Shown here in pieces: positions 37,901-40,980 of a stretch of 40,980 bases of DNA. The stretch's first letter is position 1, and every line of letters starts with the position of its first letter. Under the pieces are notes generated by a model. It saw nothing but the letters and a program-made list of their open reading frames with translations, searched no databases and was not told where the DNA came from. Source of the stretch: a virus; the IMG/VR virus record IMGVR_UViG_3300025154_000208, positions 1 through 40,980 of that record. One strand, given 5' to 3'. The position numbers and the translations under genes are program-made.

Positions 37901-40074
37901 AGGTGACCGGACTCGTGGACGAACGATACAAAGTCGCTCTTCTCTGTCACCATGACCAGAGCTTTGGCGTCACGGACGAACTCGCCAATCTTCAGCTCCT
38001 GCCCGTCCTTGGTAAACAGAATCCCCGCCCGCTGTCCCTGCGCGGCTGACACCCGGTCCATGTTGGTTCCGATGATTTCGGACGAGAACTCATTCTTCAG
38101 GTAATCGTCGAACTTCACTCCCATGGCGTTGGCGCGGAATTCATGGATGAGGATCGCGGCTTCGCGCTGAGACGCCGAGACGTTCGGCATTTTGTCCGAT
38201 ATGGCAAGCCTCAGCTTCGCGCGGGCCTGAGCGACGTTCTTGTCCTCGCCTTCGGAATACCAGTTCGCGCCGGTCCCTTTGGGATTGGCCGCGGTCAACC
38301 GCTCGACAGCGGCGCGGGTGGCGTCAGTAGCCCCTTCGGAGACGGTAATCGGGAGTCCGGGATACTTGGCCGCAAGGTCAAGGATCGCCTCGTCCCGAGC
38401 CGATTCATAGCCCTTCTTGAACGGGGCACTCTTGAGCACGATCCCGTCCTCGGTGACTTCGTATCTGAGGTACCCGTACCGCTCCTTGGTTTCGGCGTCT
38501 CCTACCTTGAGGATCGCTTCAACCTTGTCTTCTTCGGCAGAGGATACGGTCGTCTCTTCGGTGTAGAGGCCGCCTGACTCGGTTCTGGTAATGGGCTTCT
38601 GTTCGCCCTGGGGAACCGCCTGGCGCTCTTCCTTGGCCTTCTGCTGGGCCTGCTCCCATATCTTCCCAAGCGCGGCCTTCCGTTGTACCTCGGGGACAGA
38701 TTCAACGTCTTTCCACTTGCCAGCCTGCTCAATGAAGGTTTCGCGGTCGGTCATGCCGGCGTATTCCTTCAGCGCCTTCGACTGCCTTGCAGCTCCCTTG
38801 TACCCGATGAACGCTCCCGGGAGCCCGTATCCGAGAGACGCAAGCGCCCCGCCCTTGAAGTTCTCCCAGGCGTTCGTGGCTATCTCGGAGGCTTCGGTCT
38901 GTTCAAGCCCTCCATCTTCCAGCCCCATGGCGATGTTCTTGATAACGTCCGATGATATGGACTGAAGCGCCTCTTCCGCGCCTTCCTCGAGGAGTTCCCC
39001 GCCATACCCCATGAGGGAGGTCGCAAGCGCCCCGGACTTGCCGGATATCAACAATCCCTTGGCGATGTTCCCCGAGATGCCGGTGATGGTCTTCCCGCCC
39101 ACTTTACCGATGAGGCCGGGGACGTTGCCAAGGAACGATTCCAGCGCGGCCTGTACCCCGCCTGATATCGTCGCCATAGGGTTGGCGATCTCGTGCGAAA
39201 CGCCCTTCTTGCGCATGTCGTAGTAATCGAGGGCCGACATGAGTTGCATCGAGGCCATGAACGAGCCGGTCCGAGAGGCAGCCGCGATCATGGCCGCGGA
39301 CATTGCCACAGCTCCGACAGGAGCGCCAAGCCCGAACGTGGCAGCTGTCCCGCCCATTGCCGCCACTCCGGTTGCAACGGCGGCAGTAGCGGCCATGCCT
39401 GCCATTGCGCCCTTTCCGAGCACTTGGGTCATGAACGGCGCGGATCCCGCCCCGAGTTTCATTGCCTCAACAACCACGTTCCTCGGGAACCTGTCCTGGA
39501 GCTTCGACATTTCACCGTATATAGCGTCGATCTGCTTCTCGAGCTGCTGGTCTACACCTCCCGAGTCCTTCCACTGCTTGGCGAGGTTCGCGGCGTCCAT
39601 GGTCATGTCGCCGACGCGGAAGGAATCCGATATCGCCTCGAAATGGCTCTTGCCCCTGGCCGCGCCAGGGGACATGAGCCATGCCTGCGAGATGCCTTCA
39701 AGGTTCTGCTTCGCCGTGGCTACGTCGATCCCCAGCCGTTGCGAGTACATGAGCGCCGAACCCCAGTTCCAGCGCTCCTCGTCGGGGTTGGCTGAGTTGG
39801 CTATGCCGTCGCGTATGATGCCGTAGTCGGCGTCTGACAGGGGGATGCCGTACATCGCGTCCCGCTTGGCCTGCTCGTTCTGCCGGATGACCTGTGCTTG
39901 CCTGTCAACGCTTTCGAGCACCACCGACGTGCCGGGGTCCACGCCCCTGCGTATCGATTCAGCGTTGCTGTCCACCTGCTCGAGCATCGTTGAGCCGGGG
40001 GCCGGGGTATAGACCGGCCCTGGCTTCTTCGGTTCCTCTGGTGTTATCTTCAGAAGCGTGTCGGGAAGCGGCAT
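31906..40074 (-). CDS. Giant polyvalent inner-core protein, 2,722 residues
   Basis: The last of the three core genes (T7 gp16 position), probably ejected into the host with the DNA. In order it has a Gly/Ala-rich membrane-inserting part (about 205-290); a zincin metalloprotease motif HESGH at 720-724; a domain with GFVLPDGRMVDLSG (about 880-1030); an LPD3-like domain (about 1040-1195); and an ADP-ribosyltransferase-like domain (VYHGSG at 1232-1237, GVYFTP, EE near 1390). A GNAT acetyltransferase (RGMGLA at 1460-1465) follows, then coiled coil (about 1775-1910) and a large C-terminal LPD38-like region with FLSFRWASIMKQ near 2405. Domains are separated by LFQ/LYQ linkers at Q866, Q1032, Q1203, Q1419 and Q1533. 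Start ATG overlaps the preceding stop (TGATG). Confidence 0.9.
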   Translation of the reverse strand: MPLPDTLLKITPEEPKKPGPVYTPAPGSTMLEQVDSNAESIRRGVDPGTSVVLESVDRQAQVIRQNEQAKRDAMYGIPLSDADYGIIRDGIANSANPDEERWNWGSALMYSQRLGIDVATAKQNLEGISQAWLMSPGAARGKSHFEAISDSFRVGDMTMDAANLAKQWKDSGGVDQQLEKQIDAIYGEMSKLQDRFPRNVVVEAMKLGAGSAPFMTQVLGKGAMAGMAATAAVATGVAAMGGTAATFGLGAPVGAVAMSAAMIAAASRTGSFMASMQLMSALDYYDMRKKGVSHEIANPMATISGGVQAALESFLGNVPGLIGKVGGKTITGISGNIAKGLLISGKSGALATSLMGYGGELLEEGAEEALQSISSDVIKNIAMGLEDGGLEQTEASEIATNAWENFKGGALASLGYGLPGAFIGYKGAARQSKALKEYAGMTDRETFIEQAGKWKDVESVPEVQRKAALGKIWEQAQQKAKEERQAVPQGEQKPITRTESGGLYTEETTVSSAEEDKVEAILKVGDAETKERYGYLRYEVTEDGIVLKSAPFKKGYESARDEAILDLAAKYPGLPITVSEGATDATRAAVERLTAANPKGTGANWYSEGEDKNVAQARAKLRLAISDKMPNVSASQREAAILIHEFRANAMGVKFDDYLKNEFSSEIIGTNMDRVSAAQGQRAGILFTKDGQELKIGEFVRDAKALVMVTEKSDFVSFVHESGHLFRKQLIGTDLGKNLDDAYKIVGGQWTREHEERFVDDLVKYLSYGEVKDEKLRGVFAKIAEWITRLWGKVLKQADVDPRIRAVMDELFRSDGSPLSEMAQTAAIAKEGQGGASEAETDAEYGEASERPNAVKQGGKEEVLFQTSTPTDKAQKIFDAVIDYQGATDDINEAGFVLPDGRMVDLSGRVEDSDYKKKGDRLKIEGVDYLKGKRLQAHSDVRWEGSPQGARGYLVRQGAIRIDAKYGIIELDNAPTYEQAAILRKLYDGKEIAIEAHDKGREADIRTDDPKRAMGQLRRFYDGEEVGTTLFQPESVDDAKERMLAEVGSMPIKNRATGIEATVSRASASKMASGSAVKKSVSPQIHALALANLKRLFETAVEGWEKEDRARDANIKGIVRFFSELRTVDHAYLVKLTVKKLINPKGNIIYSLEAVDINNGPAGLLEVADIDGIDLTASPLTGPLKNILQNINEYNNKSTILFQPSPPTDSEAFKKWFGDSKVVDAEGKPLVVYHGSGVADIQAFDISRYESIQTGDWGRGVYFTPSKFMADGYRLGAAQIQDPGVEAAYRANEDRAKEYGTTPMMVWLDLRSGKISQAQYDELKALEAKWRSELARVDKSTSGMVYPVYLSIKNPLVYTYVGITEPHLADEALSGGYDGVFVQNEEGTLEEIIAFNPAQIKSINNRGTWDASDPRILFQLDEDFAALRKEWNDQGVALDIYPGARTRSASVTIKVQKEKRGMGLATRALGSAIQLADKHGIRLELTPTAEWGASKPRLIEFYKRFGFIENKGQNKDYRISETMYREPLTVLYQLDEEAIDAEAATYESWQEWKEYVEQYAIPVFGEDRRAPEGEDTGRWYKDRWEKVHGRQEEEKAAGRVKERREARRGEFAAKMAKAGGVESLLSSIWDAEVQAFDQGQAMDEQEQEQIEKSYQWKQELARRLGDHPLVLLSAQSVGNGKKLKPSTRKAILTYIRNNEVEFAALYAELTGDLDMAQYAEAGREKLQSIPDPKLDRFADMSIAERTALLNSITDKEVRDRIKAGEYDDPYLDDYVRRLEEEKKTLTKQAADAEEEIRKLGGELAAEEDFARNMMRRADLVKKELRDSGKELGQAKESKARLEASRAAYVEALGSARDESKLSVRLAKRELVAALNDARKEARMQARFVTAEIRATAKLKQHRDALRKYIMKKPSRQIIWDKRQQILTIQEYLRSKKWEWIEEDDELGEPRKRRAFDIITDADGTQRKVPRHTTVQAENLKAALSMLLRESPTLGKMLTNDMVDRINEKPVTAWTVDELQDLREIIDRIAKQGRMEYQQKTAAEEMDKSDARHAANKTVRKTKWFKAPFGHGSQEQKDLMRKMEKRNVLDIPFLNMRRFASIYMDGGTDGANTGLLVHEERERYADKVGQMDRRLKKVFTRMRELKMADKDFREKVTIGGVGPGATDYTVTRGDLMAVRLALRDRDAKSAYIFGNLFSEEERRTLGPDVLKSLGNEKLAKMNAAIEGSLTDGMKELADMIGEDFDKEFDRLNKAVISLTNQEMKKVAHYFPIHREGAYFDKFGDSIMEELKTKYGMMNLPDSGFTLERIKIGASHQTPIKLDLFGTWQQAVERQEHLVAYGTYLKKLNAVYKSRRAGGVREAIIQSFGKSGMDYIDQYISEVANPHEFKKPEEGDRAVRLLRGNMAIGFLSFRWASIMKQIITSPLPYMAYAPKGTSANAFKCLASGNPMKWLGEIEAMSPMLSHRTADQIFESIKNMGREGFEGFTKKIGDIGMKGLEYADRFSVAIGWKGVYDEAIAKGMEHEEAVRKADDITLKTQPSARGVDLAPIFRGKNEWKQLLLQFGSALNVVYQNIRYDLPQAMREKEYGRAVGIATSYAIAGILLGAFAKARGNDKPDDDEAWWRDWVFYSTTQFTDSIPIIGNEVTSFMKRRIAGDRRRFGESELLPAVESLLSGADNLLEGDILASIEEIGTGLGLGLGLPVLALKEYIEFLISLVGGEGE

Positions 40075-40980
40075 CAGAACGGCGCTCCTTCCCGTATCAG
40101 CCGCGCATTCTGCTCTGAGGGCGTTTCAGGTTTACCCGCTGCCGGTGTCCCGTCAAGGTTCATGTCCCGGATGCTTTCCGCCTGCAAGGCCGCTTTCTGC
40201 GTGTCCTTCGGTTTCAGGAACACCCGCTGTCCTCCGATGATTTCGTAGAACTCGAGCTTCTTCTTCGGCGCGGTAACGTAGATGGTGCGTACTTCGCTTC
40301 CGTCCCGTACCTTGAACACCGGGAAGGCCGAAGAATCATACAGCCCTTCCTCCTGGAAGGCGGCATTGACGTTTTCATGATTTGTACCCAGCACGGCGGC
40401 AAGCTCGGTGCGCCCCACATCAAGCATCTGGTTGAGCTTCTCGCTCATGAACGGGACGATTCTCGTCTGGACAGGGGTATTTTTATCAAACACCGCTTCC
40501 GTGTAAACGGCAGATTTTGCTACCGTTGGATTGTTTTCCAGCTCATACACCAACTCACCCACTCCATCCGGTGTTTTGGTGAACCATCCGTTCTTTGCAA
40601 GCTGGGTGAACTTCTTGGCGCCTTTCCCGACCATCGCGGTCGTCAGCTCTGTGGCGAGTTTGGCGTAGTCATTTTCGTTCATGTTCGGATTGTCCATGTA
40701 CGCCTGATACACCGTTGTGCTTAAAATTGAATCAAGTTGCAGCGCCTCGCCGGAATCGAGTTTGTATTCTTTCGCGATCTTCGTCGAATACGATGCCATG
40801 TTCTTGTAAAACTCAGAGAATGCGGCATTCTTGTATGACAGGACCTTGCCTATCGCGGCATTGGCCTTCGTGGGAGACAGGTCGTATATACTTCCCTTGA
40901 GCGCGGCAATGGTAACTTGTGCGTTATTCACTCCGGTTTCGAACTGGGTCACCAAGCCACTTATTTCCACATCCAGCTTG
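40074..40980 (-). CDS. Internal virion (core) protein, T7 gp15-like position; C-terminal part
   Basis: This C-terminal part continues in frame from base 1 of the window (see 1-1273). Helical segments (IGKVLSYKNAAFSEFYKNMA, NENDYAKLATELTTAMVGKG) precede a strand-rich C-terminus (YDSSAFPVFKVRDGSEVRTI, VFLKPKDTQKAALQAESIRD). Its TGA overlaps the ATG of the giant polyvalent gene. An ATG at 40970 is internal and not the true start. The 128-base overlap region is part of this gene. Confidence 0.78.
   Translation of the reverse strand, partial: KLDVEISGLVTQFETGVNNAQVTIAALKGSIYDLSPTKANAAIGKVLSYKNAAFSEFYKNMASYSTKIAKEYKLDSGEALQLDSILSTTVYQAYMDNPNMNENDYAKLATELTTAMVGKGAKKFTQLAKNGWFTKTPDGVGELVYELENNPTVAKSAVYTEAVFDKNTPVQTRIVPFMSEKLNQMLDVGRTELAAVLGTNHENVNAAFQEEGLYDSSAFPVFKVRDGSEVRTIYVTAPKKKLEFYEIIGGQRVFLKPKDTQKAALQAESIRDMNLDGTPAAGKPETPSEQNARLIREGAPF
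40853..40980. repeat. Terminal overlap, right copy
   Basis: The right-hand copy of bases 1-128, with a at 40954 where the left copy has c. Confidence 0.9.

Overview
The window is an essentially complete genome of a temperate, tailed double-stranded DNA phage, about 40.85 kb long. The first 128 bases recur as the last 128 bases with one mismatch, and an open reading frame runs in frame across the join. The contig therefore closes into a circle of about 40,852 bp. The virion genes follow a short-tailed (podovirus) T7-like order. The head genes resemble those of Bordetella phage BPP-1 (Bbp16-, Bbp17- and Bbp19-like proteins). The host cannot be read from the sequence. Spanin-like genes suggest a two-membrane host, and the integrase style and the secreted accessory protein are weakly compatible with a spirochaete. 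The attP core carries the 3' part of a tRNA-Arg(UCU) gene, which predicts that gene as attB.

Nearly the whole genome is transcribed leftward (minus strand). Reading leftward from the control region at about 24.74 kb come early genes (24.7-21.7 kb: ribbon-helix-helix protein, KilA-C protein, MerR/Xis-like protein, small zinc proteins, RecA-like AAA_24 ATPase). Next are DNA-metabolism and accessory genes (21.1-12.4 kb: SSB, hexapeptide-repeat protein, DUF4373 replication protein, two radical SAM proteins, ASCH protein, HNH endonuclease, second SSB, Dam methylase, NinG). The terminase and head genes follow (11.7-4.3 kb: TerS, ATPase and nuclease halves of TerL as separate genes, portal, Bbp19-like, scaffold, a 49-residue scaffold-tail look-alike, a tRNA, capsid, cement). 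Then come the tail tubes and inner core (4.3 kb through the join to 31.9 kb). The inner core ends in a 2,722-residue polyvalent protein carrying zincin, ADP-ribosyltransferase and GNAT domains. Last are the tail fibre and lysis genes (31.9-27.8 kb).

A short rightward block (24.85-27.75 kb) holds a second ribbon-helix-helix protein, a secreted or membrane accessory protein, attP with repeated candidate integrase-arm sites, a tyrosine integrase and a possible DNA-binding protein. It ends at a hairpin between convergent transcripts. Two divergent sigma70-like promoters between the two ribbon-helix-helix genes each carry a palindromic TAACATGTTA box, which looks like the lysogeny switch. No RNA polymerase, DNA polymerase or helicase was recognised, so replication and transcription probably depend on the host.

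Genes are tightly packed and translationally coupled (ATGA, TTGA, GTGA and TAATG overlaps). TTG starts with good Shine-Dalgarno sequences are unusually frequent. The features most worth a second look are the LFQ/LYQ linkers in the polyvalent protein, the mini-scaffold, the split terminase, the nested spanin frames, the attP arm sites and the precisely repeat-flanked radical SAM gene.
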